DNA of 64,000 nt from Rheinheimera sp. 4Y26 (lineage in GTDB: Bacteria > Pseudomonadota > Gammaproteobacteria > Enterobacterales > Alteromonadaceae), in contig NZ_JAOBWS010000001.1 in NCBI RefSeq assembly GCF_025245835.1, positions 434,001 to 498,000 on the forward strand. Direction: 5' to 3'. Below, one piece after another: positions 50,277 to 58,192 of this stretch. Below the pieces are notes generated by a model that searched no databases, was not told the DNA's origin, and was given only the letters and a program-made list of their open reading frames with translations. The position numbers were made by a program, and so were the translations under genes. The stretch's first letter is position 1; every line of letters begins with the position of its first letter.

Positions 50277-51512
50277 GTGGCAATCAGGGCGAAAATTAGC
50301 AACACGTCCATCAAGAATTTCAGGCCGGAAGACCAGCGTTTAAATGACACTGAAATCACCGGTTTTCATGCCCGTATTACGCCTGAAGGGAAAATCCACT
50401 ATTACCTCTATTACCGGCTTAATGGTAAACAAGTGAATTATAAGCTGGGCAGTGAAGGGCAAATTACACCAGCACTTGCCCGAGATCTCGCCAAGCAAAA
50501 AATTGGTGAAGTCTCCAAAGGTACTGACGTTCAGGAAGTGAAAAAACAAGAACGGATAGAGCAGAAGCAAGTTGAGCTTTCGACACTTCGAAAGTTTATC
50601 GAATCTAAATTCGCCCCCTGGCTTTATTCCCAAAATCCAAAAACGGCCAAAGCGCGCATTGACGTTTTTAACACCAGCTTTGCCCATCTGATGGATTATC
50701 AGTTAGCCGATATCAAACCGCATCTAATTGAGCAATGGCGCATCGAACGCAAGGCCAAAGGCAATAGCAATGCCACCATTAACCGGCAAATCACTAATCT
50801 GCAAAGCTGTTTAAGCCGAGCTGTGGAGTGGGAGGTGATTGAAAAGCATGAACTGAACAAAGTGAAGCGCTTGCCGGAAGACAATTCCAAAATTCGCTAC
50901 CTGTCCAAAGTCGAAGAAAAGGCACTGCGCGCCACCATGCGCGAGCGGGACGCCAGAATTAAACAAGAGCGCAGCAACGGCAATAAACATCGGGAAGAGC
51001 GCAATTATGAATTGTTGCCCTGTTTAAGCAGCAAAACCTTTGCTGATCATCTGGAACCCATAGTGCTGCTGGCAATGAATACCGGCATGCGGCGCGGCGA
51101 AATTCTTAGCCTGTGCTGGGAAAACGTCAGTTTTGATACAAAAACACTGACAGTGCAGTTTGAGCATGCCAAATCAGGCAAAACCCGCCATATACCGCTG
51201 AACGGTGAAGCGTTCCGCACTTTGCAAAGCTGGCAAGCCGACACCGGCAATACTGGCATTGTGTTTAAAGGCCAAAACGGCAAAGCCATGACCGACATTG
51301 GTAAAGGCTGGGACAAACTGCTGGAAGATGCCGGTATCAGCAACTTTCGCTTTCACGACCTGCGCCACCACTTTGCCAGCAAACTGGTAATGGCTAGTGT
51401 CGATTTAAATACCGTTCGTGAACTGTTAGGACACGGCGATTTAGCCATGACCTTACGTTATGCCCATTTAGCGCCGGAGCATAAAGCGGCTGCTGTGAAT
51501 TTGATTGGTTAA
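50277..51512 (+). CDS. int: Tyrosine-recombinase integrase
   Basis: 411 aa with a GTG start preceded by GGGAG. An N-terminal arm-binding domain (about 1-90) and core-binding domain (about 100-205) precede the catalytic domain with Arg272 (TGMRRGE), His360-x-x-Arg363 (HDLRHHFAS), His386 (LLGHGDLAM) and nucleophile Tyr395 (RYAHL). All key residues are intact. It should catalyse integration at tRNA-Arg and, with a directionality factor (possibly the AlpA-like protein), excision. Confidence 0.95.
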   Translation: MAIRAKISNTSIKNFRPEDQRLNDTEITGFHARITPEGKIHYYLYYRLNGKQVNYKLGSEGQITPALARDLAKQKIGEVSKGTDVQEVKKQERIEQKQVELSTLRKFIESKFAPWLYSQNPKTAKARIDVFNTSFAHLMDYQLADIKPHLIEQWRIERKAKGNSNATINRQITNLQSCLSRAVEWEVIEKHELNKVKRLPEDNSKIRYLSKVEEKALRATMRERDARIKQERSNGNKHREERNYELLPCLSSKTFADHLEPIVLLAMNTGMRRGEILSLCWENVSFDTKTLTVQFEHAKSGKTRHIPLNGEAFRTLQSWQADTGNTGIVFKGQNGKAMTDIGKGWDKLLEDAGISNFRFHDLRHHFASKLVMASVDLNTVRELLGHGDLAMTLRYAHLAPEHKAAAVNLIG

Positions 51513-51520
51513 GGATTGAT

Positions 51521-52381
51521 ATGGAATATTACCGTTTGGGTTCGGCTGCCAGAAAATTACATCTGAGCGAGGATGAATTATGGGATTTGGCCGAACAAGG
51601 AAAATTAACTTTTTCAGCCTACGTACCAGAACAGGTTGGCACCATCTGCAATCAGGAATTGTATGGTCTTGGCACTGGCACGTTATCGGGTTACACGACT
51701 ATCCCAAAATGGGCTCTCAAAAGTTTGTATCTACGTAAAACATTCAGAGTAGAGCAAATTGCAATTGAGCCCTCTCATCAAATTTCAATAACTAGCCGTG
51801 CTAATCCGTTCAAGGCTGACTTACCTAATAAGTATCTAAACGGATGGATTGTCGACCAAAATGAAAAATTCCAAAGTCAGAATGGTTTTTTCTGGATAGG
51901 GCTTAGGGAAGCTAATACAGGTTCTGACTTTTTTTCCGCACTTCAATTTATGATTGGTCAGCCACAAGCTGTTCAGGAAAGTGAAGGTCGAATAAATCTG
52001 ATCGAAAAGCAGCTTTTAGCATCGAAGCAACTTGAAACTTCACATATTGAGATTTCGATTGAAGAACTCAGAGTGTCAGAAACTTGTATCGTTGAACTTA
52101 AAAAAGTTTTGCGAATGTCAGACATAGATATCGATGACGGTAAAAGAGAATTCGACAAGTTGATTGTTAGAATGATGCAGCTTTTTCCAGAACACAAGCC
52201 TAGTCAACTTTGGGCAGTGTTAAAAGCCGACAGTATCAGAGCAGATCGTCTTTATGACACTGAAGAAATTTTAGATGAAGTTGGCACAGACGAGTTGATT
52301 TGGAGTGATCGGCATGGAAAGCCGATAACCTTGAAAAAGAAGAGCTTCTATAATCTAATAGACCGGCTTATTAAAGCCTAA
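51521..52381 (+). CDS. Element protein of unknown function with HTH-like N-terminus
   Basis: 286 aa, starting 8 bp after the integrase stop, so probably cotranscribed. The start MEYYRLGSAARKLHLSEDEL resembles the helix-turn-helix beginning of MerR/excisionase-like domains. A middle region (about 150-200) is charged and helical, and the C-terminus KKKSFYNLIDRLIKA is basic. Proteins of this general shape often lie beside integrases in proteobacterial elements. I do not recognise a specific family. Confidence 0.6.
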   Translation: MEYYRLGSAARKLHLSEDELWDLAEQGKLTFSAYVPEQVGTICNQELYGLGTGTLSGYTTIPKWALKSLYLRKTFRVEQIAIEPSHQISITSRANPFKADLPNKYLNGWIVDQNEKFQSQNGFFWIGLREANTGSDFFSALQFMIGQPQAVQESEGRINLIEKQLLASKQLETSHIEISIEELRVSETCIVELKKVLRMSDIDIDDGKREFDKLIVRMMQLFPEHKPSQLWAVLKADSIRADRLYDTEEILDEVGTDELIWSDRHGKPITLKKKSFYNLIDRLIKA

Positions 52382-52455
52382 TTTGCGATTATTTTTAAGA
52401 TGATCGCGGTGGGCAATGGCTATACAATAATTAATAAATCATTACGGACGTGTGC

Positions 52456-53019
52456 ATGCAGTATACAGGGCTTTTCGAAAGTGCAGTGAGGATGACTGAG
52501 GAGTTAGGGTTAAAATTAGTAATGCCTAAACAGTTTTTTTGCAGTGAAGAAATTTCAAGCGAAAAATTACATGCTATGGTTAGTGCGTTTGTTCCTTTTT
52601 TCAAAAGTAATGGATATTTTTCATCGAAGGATTTGAATAAGAACTGTGTTCAAGTTCATATAGCTGCTCAGAATTTATTCAAAGAAATGTTTGGTATTGA
52701 TAGTTATTTAACTATAGGTAGCATGCATGGGGATGGTTTCGATTACTGCGCGATCTCTTACGAAGAAATAAAATCAGAAATAAAAAAGCCAAATTTAGCT
52801 CAGGAATTGCGTGCTCATATATGGTTGACACTTTCTGATGGTTCTATCTTTGATTGGACTGGGCTGGCATGGTATTTAGAAAATTGCGGAATTACTGCAC
52901 CTTTAGAAGAATGTGCCATGCATATCCCACTCAATACCACCATGAAAGAATTAAGATATAAACCATTTTTAATAGGTAAAGATTATCTCGTTGTGACGGG
53001 TACAATTCGTGATTATTGA
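52456..53019 (+). CDS. Unknown AT-rich element protein, possible Cys-His-Asp fold
   Basis: 187 aa from ATG 52456 (GTG 52450 is also possible). It is markedly more AT-rich than the neighbouring genes. The order Cys64 (KNCVQVHIAAQNLF), His121 (LRAHIWLTLSDG) and Asp133 (IFDWTG) resembles the Cys-His-Asp layout of transglutaminase-like enzymes, but no family signature is certain. A separate unit with an AT-rich upstream region. Candidate cargo gene of the element. Confidence 0.55.
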   Translation: MQYTGLFESAVRMTEELGLKLVMPKQFFCSEEISSEKLHAMVSAFVPFFKSNGYFSSKDLNKNCVQVHIAAQNLFKEMFGIDSYLTIGSMHGDGFDYCAISYEEIKSEIKKPNLAQELRAHIWLTLSDGSIFDWTGLAWYLENCGITAPLEECAMHIPLNTTMKELRYKPFLIGKDYLVVTGTIRDY

Positions 53020-53148
53020 GCATTGAAAGTATTAAGTAAGGCGATTTGTAAACTGCCAATTTCATTTTTTACAACTCCTCAAATGACTCCTAGGAGTAAA
53101 TGACCAATTTAAAGTCCTCCGTGAACAACAACGAACACGGAGGCAACC

Positions 53149-53391
53149 ATGCCAAAATTCGAAAACAAGAAAGTCCTGTCAGAAATCGAAACCGCTGAAT
53201 ACATCAGCATGAGCCGTTCTTTCCTGCGTCAGTCGCGGATGGAAGGGAATCGCGAGAACCGCACGCCTGCGCCGCCATTTATCAAAATTGGCCGGTCGGT
53301 ACGTTACCTGAAAGATGATTTAGATCTGTGGTTAAGCAACTTGCAGAAGTTCAGTCACCTGAGCCAGTGCGGAGGTGCTTCGGTATGCTAA
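53149..53391 (+). CDS. AlpA-like DNA-binding regulator / excisionase
   Basis: 80 aa with GGAGG upstream. The helix-turn-helix VLSEIETAEYISMSRSFLRQ and the wing PPFIKIGRSVRYLKDDLDLWL are typical of AlpA/MerR-like excisionase proteins. In such elements this protein usually activates or directs integrase-mediated excision. Its stop overlaps the next ORF by seven bases. Confidence 0.85.
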   Translation: MPKFENKKVLSEIETAEYISMSRSFLRQSRMEGNRENRTPAPPFIKIGRSVRYLKDDLDLWLSNLQKFSHLSQCGGASVC

Positions 53392-53681
53392 TCCGTCATC
53401 CAAAACTATCTCCAATGGTTCAAGTGTTGCTGAATTGGTTTGTGGCAGATCCTAACAATGCCATTGAATGGTGTACCAGCGTTGGCCGAAGCTGTGGCGA
53501 ACTTGTCGTCATTGGAACAGCTCCGGCTCAATCCCTAAAGCCTTCACTGAATACCTTGTTGCAATATGGGCTATTACAGCAAACGGAAGTGTTTTTTAAC
53601 GGGCTACGCTGGTCACGGTTATCTGTAGCCGCCGATGTTAGTTTTCTTGCGCTAACGGAGTGTGCCGATGACTGCGCGTAG
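53385..53681 (+). CDS. Small element protein of unknown function
   Basis: 98 aa from ATG 53385, with GGAGGTG 8 bases upstream. Contains LLNWFVADPNNAIEWCTSVG and a winged-helix-like end (LLQYGLLQQTEVFFNGLRWSRL), so it may be a small DNA-binding protein. It overlaps both alpA (7 bp) and the rep gene (14 bp), so the three are translationally linked. Confidence 0.6.
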   Translation: MLIRHPKLSPMVQVLLNWFVADPNNAIEWCTSVGRSCGELVVIGTAPAQSLKPSLNTLLQYGLLQQTEVFFNGLRWSRLSVAADVSFLALTECADDCA

Positions 53682-55596
53682 ACCTTCTGAGCTTGAACGC
53701 TTGTTTCAGCAACTGGATGAAGTTGATTCCGCCTTTTATTTGTCGTTGCACCCAGACGACCGCAAGTTTTTGCATAAAAGGTTGGAAGGCTTGCCCTTTG
53801 CTATTCAGAAAATTTTGTTTAACAAATACCGCTCAACGGCAAATATCGTTAAAGCGAATATTGAGCTTCGGTTGGTGACGACTGAAATACACCGCATATT
53901 GCCGGTGATATTCCGTATTAATTTTGATATGTGTGAGAAGCAAAGGCGTGATTTAGCAGAAGAGCATTCGCGCCGAATGAGCCGGATTTTATTGCGAGAA
54001 CTCAACACAGCCCGTTCGCTGTTGTTACCGGAATTTCTGAAAACTTCCGAAATCGTTTCAGAAACTCATTCAGAAAATGCACTCGCGGTTTCAGAAAACC
54101 TCAACTCAGTTTCTGAAATCATTTCTGAAACCGTTCTGAAAAATTCCGAAATAGTTTTAGAAATTCCAGAAACAGTTTCTGAACCAGTTTCAGAAAATTT
54201 CCTGCAATTTCCAAAGGCATTTCAGAAACCCGTTAACGCGCAAGTCCGCACCACTGCCGGAGATTCCGGAAATATTCCTGAAGAAAACTCCGTTAACGCA
54301 CAAGTGCGGAGAAGGGCGGAACAGTCCGCATATTTTGCCTGTGCAAATTATATGAAACAGCTTGGTTTACAGCCGCCAAAACTCACGCGCAAAACAGGTT
54401 TTGCCGGTTGCCTGAAACGGTTGCAAGACGTGAAGTGGTGGTGCAGGCAACTTCGCCAGGTACAAAAACGCAAAAAAGAACAGGTAATGGCATTACTTGG
54501 AAAAGTCAGTAAAAGGGCTGGTAAATATTGCAGTGATTTAACTTTGAAAAACCGCTTAGCGGAAAAAGCAGCGTCCGCTGATTACATGGAACGCACTTTT
54601 ATCGTGAACCAAGATCAGCAGCGTTTTTCACTAAAAGAAATTGCCGATAAAAACGTATCGAATCCAACAATCCGCAAAGGCGAGTTAATGACGCGCATGC
54701 GTGGCACCGAAGATATTGCCAAAGAGCTGGGGCATATTGGCTCTTTTGTCACCTTAACTTGCCCGTCTAAATATCACTGCGCTTTTGCCAGCACAGGCGA
54801 CAGAAATCCAAATTGGAATGGTGCCACGCCTTACCAAGCCCAGCAGTATTTAAACCGAGTTTGGGCAAGAATTCGGGCAGAACTGGCACGACAGGAAATA
54901 GCTATTTATGGCCTGCGCGTGGCCGAGCCACAGCATGACGGCACACCGCATTGGCATATGATGTTGTTTATGGCACCCAAGCATTTAACAGCTTTTAGTG
55001 CCGTGGTAATGCAATACGCGCTGGCCGAAGATGGCGACGAAAAAGGCGCACAGGAAAACCGCGTTAAGCTGGTGGATATTGACCCAACCAAGGGTTCTGC
55101 CACTGGTTATATTGCCAAATACATTTCTAAAAATATCGACGGTAAAGGCATAGATACTGATATTGATGGTGGGGATGCCAATGTTGCAGCGCAGCGGGTT
55201 GAAGCATGGTCAAGCTGCTGGGGCATTCGCCAGTTTCAGCAAATTGGTGGTGTGCCGGTAACGCCTTGGCGTGAACTGCGCCGAGTAAAAGAAGGTAATG
55301 AACAGGACGAGCAGTTTGAAGCTGTGCGTGTAGCCGCAGATAAAGGCGACTGGAAAAGTTATGTGCAACTGATGGGCGGCGTGTTCTGTAAGCGCAAAGA
55401 CCTGCTAATCCGGCCTTATTACCATATTGAAGCAGACCAACAAACCGGACTGATTAAAACCAGCTGGTTTGATAACGTTATTGTGTTAAAGCTTAAAGGT
55501 GTTCTTTATGCAGGTCAGGCAATTATCACCCGCCTGCACCAGTGGCGACTGGAACAGGCCGTAGGCCGCTCTTCGCCTTTACTTGGAGTTCTGTAA
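53668..55596 (+). CDS. Replication initiator of phage GPA type (HUH, two Tyr)
   Basis: 642 aa. I start at ATG 53668, seven bases after GGAG. The catalytic part has an HUH motif His428-Trp-His430 (GTPHWHMMLFM) and a Y2 pair Tyr481-x3-Tyr485 (YIAKYISKN), as in phage P2 gpA rolling-circle endonucleases. An N-terminal helical domain is joined to it by a low-complexity linker (about 122-190) full of Ser-Glu dipeptides whose DNA holds seven exact TTTCwGAAA 9-mers. A 20-aa tandem repeat (VNAQVR) follows. It should nick the element at an origin and drive rolling-circle replication. Confidence 0.9.
   Translation: MTARRPSELERLFQQLDEVDSAFYLSLHPDDRKFLHKRLEGLPFAIQKILFNKYRSTANIVKANIELRLVTTEIHRILPVIFRINFDMCEKQRRDLAEEHSRRMSRILLRELNTARSLLLPEFLKTSEIVSETHSENALAVSENLNSVSEIISETVLKNSEIVLEIPETVSEPVSENFLQFPKAFQKPVNAQVRTTAGDSGNIPEENSVNAQVRRRAEQSAYFACANYMKQLGLQPPKLTRKTGFAGCLKRLQDVKWWCRQLRQVQKRKKEQVMALLGKVSKRAGKYCSDLTLKNRLAEKAASADYMERTFIVNQDQQRFSLKEIADKNVSNPTIRKGELMTRMRGTEDIAKELGHIGSFVTLTCPSKYHCAFASTGDRNPNWNGATPYQAQQYLNRVWARIRAELARQEIAIYGLRVAEPQHDGTPHWHMMLFMAPKHLTAFSAVVMQYALAEDGDEKGAQENRVKLVDIDPTKGSATGYIAKYISKNIDGKGIDTDIDGGDANVAAQRVEAWSSCWGIRQFQQIGGVPVTPWRELRRVKEGNEQDEQFEAVRVAADKGDWKSYVQLMGGVFCKRKDLLIRPYYHIEADQQTGLIKTSWFDNVIVLKLKGVLYAGQAIITRLHQWRLEQAVGRSSPLLGVL
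54034..54228. repeat. Cluster of seven palindromic TTTCwGAAA motifs within rep
   Basis: Exact copies begin at 54034, 54056, 54089, 54110, 54122, 54188 and 54220. Spacings are 22, 33, 21, 12, 66 and 32 bp, close to whole turns of B-DNA. They fall in two reading frames (FLK/FQK and SE codons). Several near-matches lie between. A candidate replication origin or initiator-binding region. Confidence 0.6.
54231..54310 (+). repeat. 60-bp-period direct repeat in rep
   Basis: The 20-mers at 54231-54250 and 54291-54310 (cgttaacgc[g/a]caagt[c/g]cg) match at nearly all positions and encode the repeated VNAQVR. Confidence 0.65.
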
Positions 55597-55931
55597 ATAA
55601 CTGTACTGATGATTTTGAGTGTTTTTTGTCAATAGCGGGCTAAATGCCTTTTGTTTTGCCTTAAGGCATCCAAGCAAAGGTTTCAGAACTACTGATTAAA
55701 CACTTAGAAACATACCATAAGTTCAAGTTAAATAGCTGACATAAAAAGTGTCTAGCTAAGCCTGTGAAGTCCGGATTATCCTTTGTAAAGTTCTAAAACT
55801 AAGTTCGATTTGACGTCGGTAAATATGCTTTGATAGAGATTGGTCTAATTTATATGGTTGTATAAATTGGACTTTTTTGCTAAAAATCGCTAAATATAAA
55901 ACGTATTCTGCAAAAGGAATGGTATTCAAAA
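55597..55931 (+). other. AT-rich intergenic region in the element
   Basis: About 335 bp between the rep gene and the two-TM gene. It is strongly AT-rich. A minus-strand frame of 80 codons (55756-55998) overlaps the next gene and lacks a ribosome site, so I see no gene here. The promoter of the next gene is likely inside. Confidence 0.35.
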
Positions 55932-56927
55932 ATGGATTCTGGAACAAAAGGAAAAACGGAAAAAAAACGCTCAAGTTTTTTCGATAGTGATAATGCATTA
56001 CTTTTTTGCGCTCTCTTCATTATTGGTTTTCTTCTCATCGCGGTTTATCAATACTTCCAGCCAGAGACAAACGTTTCACATGAATGGTATTTCAAGTACC
56101 TGTTGATTTTTTTGAAGGAAGCGGGAATCGCATTAATGATCGCTTCTGTTTTGGCGTTCACAGTTGAGAGCATAAACAAGAAAAAACAAATCGAAGAAAT
56201 TAGAGTTTTTAATTCAGAGGTAAGCCGCAACGTGCTAGAAGCGGTATATCGAACTATAGTGCCAGAATCGATATTTGAAGAGATTAAGAGAAGTACACTT
56301 GAACAATGTTTGCTGAAGAAAAAATCAAAGCTTGAATACCACCTCAGCCACACTAAAGAGTGCATTACTCTAATTCCTCCTGATTTGAAGGGCAACGTCT
56401 TGCAATGCGAGGTTACAACATCTTACGTTTTAGAGAACATATCTGAAAATGATAAGCAACATACGGTTATTTATGAATTATCTTGCGATTTAGACTCGCG
56501 TCTCGCTGCACACATGGTTATGAACCAAGTGATCATTGGCGATAAGTCTTTATCGAAGGATGAAATTAAGGCATTAATTCACCAAAATCCCGCAACTAAT
56601 GGCATTCGTTTTGAGTATCCGTGTTTGGTTAAAGCCAACAGTAGCATAGAAGTTTTTTTTGCGGGTACGACTTACAAGCGACTAGAAGATACGGAAGTTT
56701 GGACTACCGTTTTACCTACTGAGTCAATGGAGCTGGAACTCTTTTTCCCTCAAGATATTGACGTATATGCCGATAGTAATCATAGTAAGGAACTAAAAGA
56801 GGAGTTCCGTAATCAAAAGGTCTACAACAAGACTTTCAGGCTGGATTATGGTATATTCCCATACCAAGGGATTTCTTTCTGGTGGAGAAAAAGCGTTCGT
56901 GCCCACCATGAAGACGCAAAAAAATAG
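55932..56927 (+). CDS. Two-TM membrane protein of unknown function
   Basis: 331 aa, AT-rich. Two membrane helices (about 24-44 and 58-78) are followed by a coiled-coil segment (about 80-100) and a 230-residue soluble domain with many beta-strands. The order suggests a membrane-anchored cytoplasmic domain. I do not recognise the family. It stands alone in the element as a cargo-type gene. Confidence 0.65.
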   Translation: MDSGTKGKTEKKRSSFFDSDNALLFCALFIIGFLLIAVYQYFQPETNVSHEWYFKYLLIFLKEAGIALMIASVLAFTVESINKKKQIEEIRVFNSEVSRNVLEAVYRTIVPESIFEEIKRSTLEQCLLKKKSKLEYHLSHTKECITLIPPDLKGNVLQCEVTTSYVLENISENDKQHTVIYELSCDLDSRLAAHMVMNQVIIGDKSLSKDEIKALIHQNPATNGIRFEYPCLVKANSSIEVFFAGTTYKRLEDTEVWTTVLPTESMELELFFPQDIDVYADSNHSKELKEEFRNQKVYNKTFRLDYGIFPYQGISFWWRKSVRAHHEDAKK

Positions 56928-57059
56928 GTTCTGTTTAGGCTAGCAAATTTGCTGGCTGAAGTTATATTTTTTACTTTAATTTTTTGAAAACTAATGCCAA
57001 CAGCAGTAATTATAAGAGTTGCGTGAATGTAACCTCTGCGTTGGATAAGGGAGATACTT

Positions 57060-57149
57060 ATGTATGCAAGATTAGCTGTAGGTGTTCGCGATTCCAAATT
57101 AGCAGTGGGAGTTAGAGACCAAAAGGCTAATGTCGGGGTTCGCGACTGA
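57060..57149 (+). CDS. 29-aa repeat peptide
   Basis: A short ORF beginning ATG 57060, ten bases after GGGAG, ending TGA 57149, and followed by a strong terminator. Its sequence is a leader MYAR then three nine-residue units sharing (A/N)VGVRD: LAVGVRDSK, LAVGVRDQK, ANVGVRD. The corresponding codons differ at nearly every synonymous position (GCT/GCA, GTA/GTG/GTC, GGT/GGA/GGG, CGC/AGA), so the peptide, not the DNA, is conserved between repeats. Function unknown. Confidence 0.7.
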   Translation: MYARLAVGVRDSKLAVGVRDQKANVGVRD

Positions 57150-57185
57150 CTGATTTAATGGTAATTAAATTAAATGCAACTTCAA

Positions 57186-57211
57186 AAACCCGCCTAAAGC
57201 GGGTTTTTTTT
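57186..57211 (+). terminator. Rho-independent terminator after the repeat peptide gene
   Basis: AAACCCGC..GCGGGTTT stem with loop CTAAA and eight T. Confidence 0.9.
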
Positions 57212-57486
57212 ACTTCAGTATGAATCATATTTGAATTATTTCTCGGCAACTCTATGGCTGTAGCGTCTTGTTCACCCCCCCCCAAAAAAACTAAGCCCAT
57301 CCAGACCGCGACGTTAAGCTGCTTAGCTCTGTGGTTCTATTTGCAGTGGCACACTGAATTCGACCACCTGATAAGGTATATGTTATGACTGGATTAGGTA
57401 AAAACTAACGTTAGCAATTCAGGTAAAGTGAAGATTCTTTTTTCAAAAATCGACTATTTCCAGATCTGTATGTCGCTCAGATGGCA
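57212..57486. other. Non-coding region with C9A7 tract
   Basis: 275 bp with no gene seen. It holds a homopolymer run of nine C followed by seven A at 57275-57290. Confidence 0.4.
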
Positions 57487-57699
57487 CTAAGGGTTTATAA
57501 AAACAATATACCCAAACCATCCAAATGCTATAACCGATAACACACGCACCAATCCAGATTTAGTCTGCCGTGAGCAATCCGAAATCACTGGTAGGGTATT
57601 GACCAGTAAAATGATCACGCCGTAAGCAATAACTACCCAAATCGCAAAAGTGAAAACAGACCCATTTAGCTGATTCATTGCTTCCGTTGCATTGCTCAT
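57487..57699 (-). CDS. Small two-TM membrane protein
   Basis: 70 aa with GAGGG five bases before the ATG. Two helices, about 14-35 (VFTFAIWVVIAYGVIILLV) and 52-68 (VLSVIAFGWFGYIVFIN), are joined by a charged loop. It faces the repeat peptide gene. Function unknown; holin-like or superinfection-type roles are only guesses. Confidence 0.65.
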   Translation of the reverse strand: MSNATEAMNQLNGSVFTFAIWVVIAYGVIILLVNTLPVISDCSRQTKSGLVRVLSVIAFGWFGYIVFINP

Positions 57700-57831
57700 T
57701 ATTTCCCTCTTCGCTCAACAGTTATGAGCCCATTCTGAATACAGAGATTTCAAGTTACAACACGGGATAATGACTTGGAAGGTGTTTTTGCTCACCAAAA
57801 CAACTTTTTTCAGCCGACGGTTGCTATAAAT

Positions 57832-57854
57832 CTGCTACATAGGTGCTACATGGG
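57832..57854 (+). repeat. Right arm-type repeat
   Basis: Identical to 50244-50266 in the same orientation, 53 bp from the right attachment site. Confidence 0.7.
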
Positions 57855-57876
57855 GAAAGTGACAGGTACAAAAAAA

Positions 57877-57905
57877 CCACTTGAGTTGCCTCTAAGTGGT
57901 TGATT
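57877..57905 (-). terminator. Terminator of tRNA-Arg
   Basis: AACCACTT..AAGTGGTT stem with a T7 run on the minus strand, directly beyond the tRNA 3' end. Confidence 0.75.
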
Positions 57906-57907
57906 TA

Positions 57908-57986
<79 letters not shown>

Positions 57987-58150
57987 GCGACGGCGGCCAT
58001 TGTATTGTGCCTTGTGGCGCTTGTCCAGACAGAAAGTGGCGCAGGGTCTTGATTGCTGGTTGATTAGTCAAAAAATGACCAGTGGGGTTTTTCTGTCTGT
58101 TGCATGTTGGAAATAACAGGATGTTGTGGCGGGGGAGGCTGACTGCAGGC

Positions 58151-58178
58151 AAAAAAAGCCGGCTCAGTTGAGCCGGCA
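58151..58178 (-). terminator. Terminator of pyrC
   Basis: GCCGGCTC..GAGCCGGC stem with loop AACT and T7 on the minus strand. Confidence 0.9.
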
Positions 58179-58192
58179 TTTGGCGTGTTGAT

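Noticed and set aside
55756-55998. 80-codon minus-strand frame
   Set aside because: Overlaps the start of the two-TM gene, lacks a ribosome site and lies in very AT-rich DNA.
57275-57290. C9A7 homopolymer as a phase-variation switch
   Set aside because: It is not inside a reading frame or at a recognisable promoter spacer; left as a note only.
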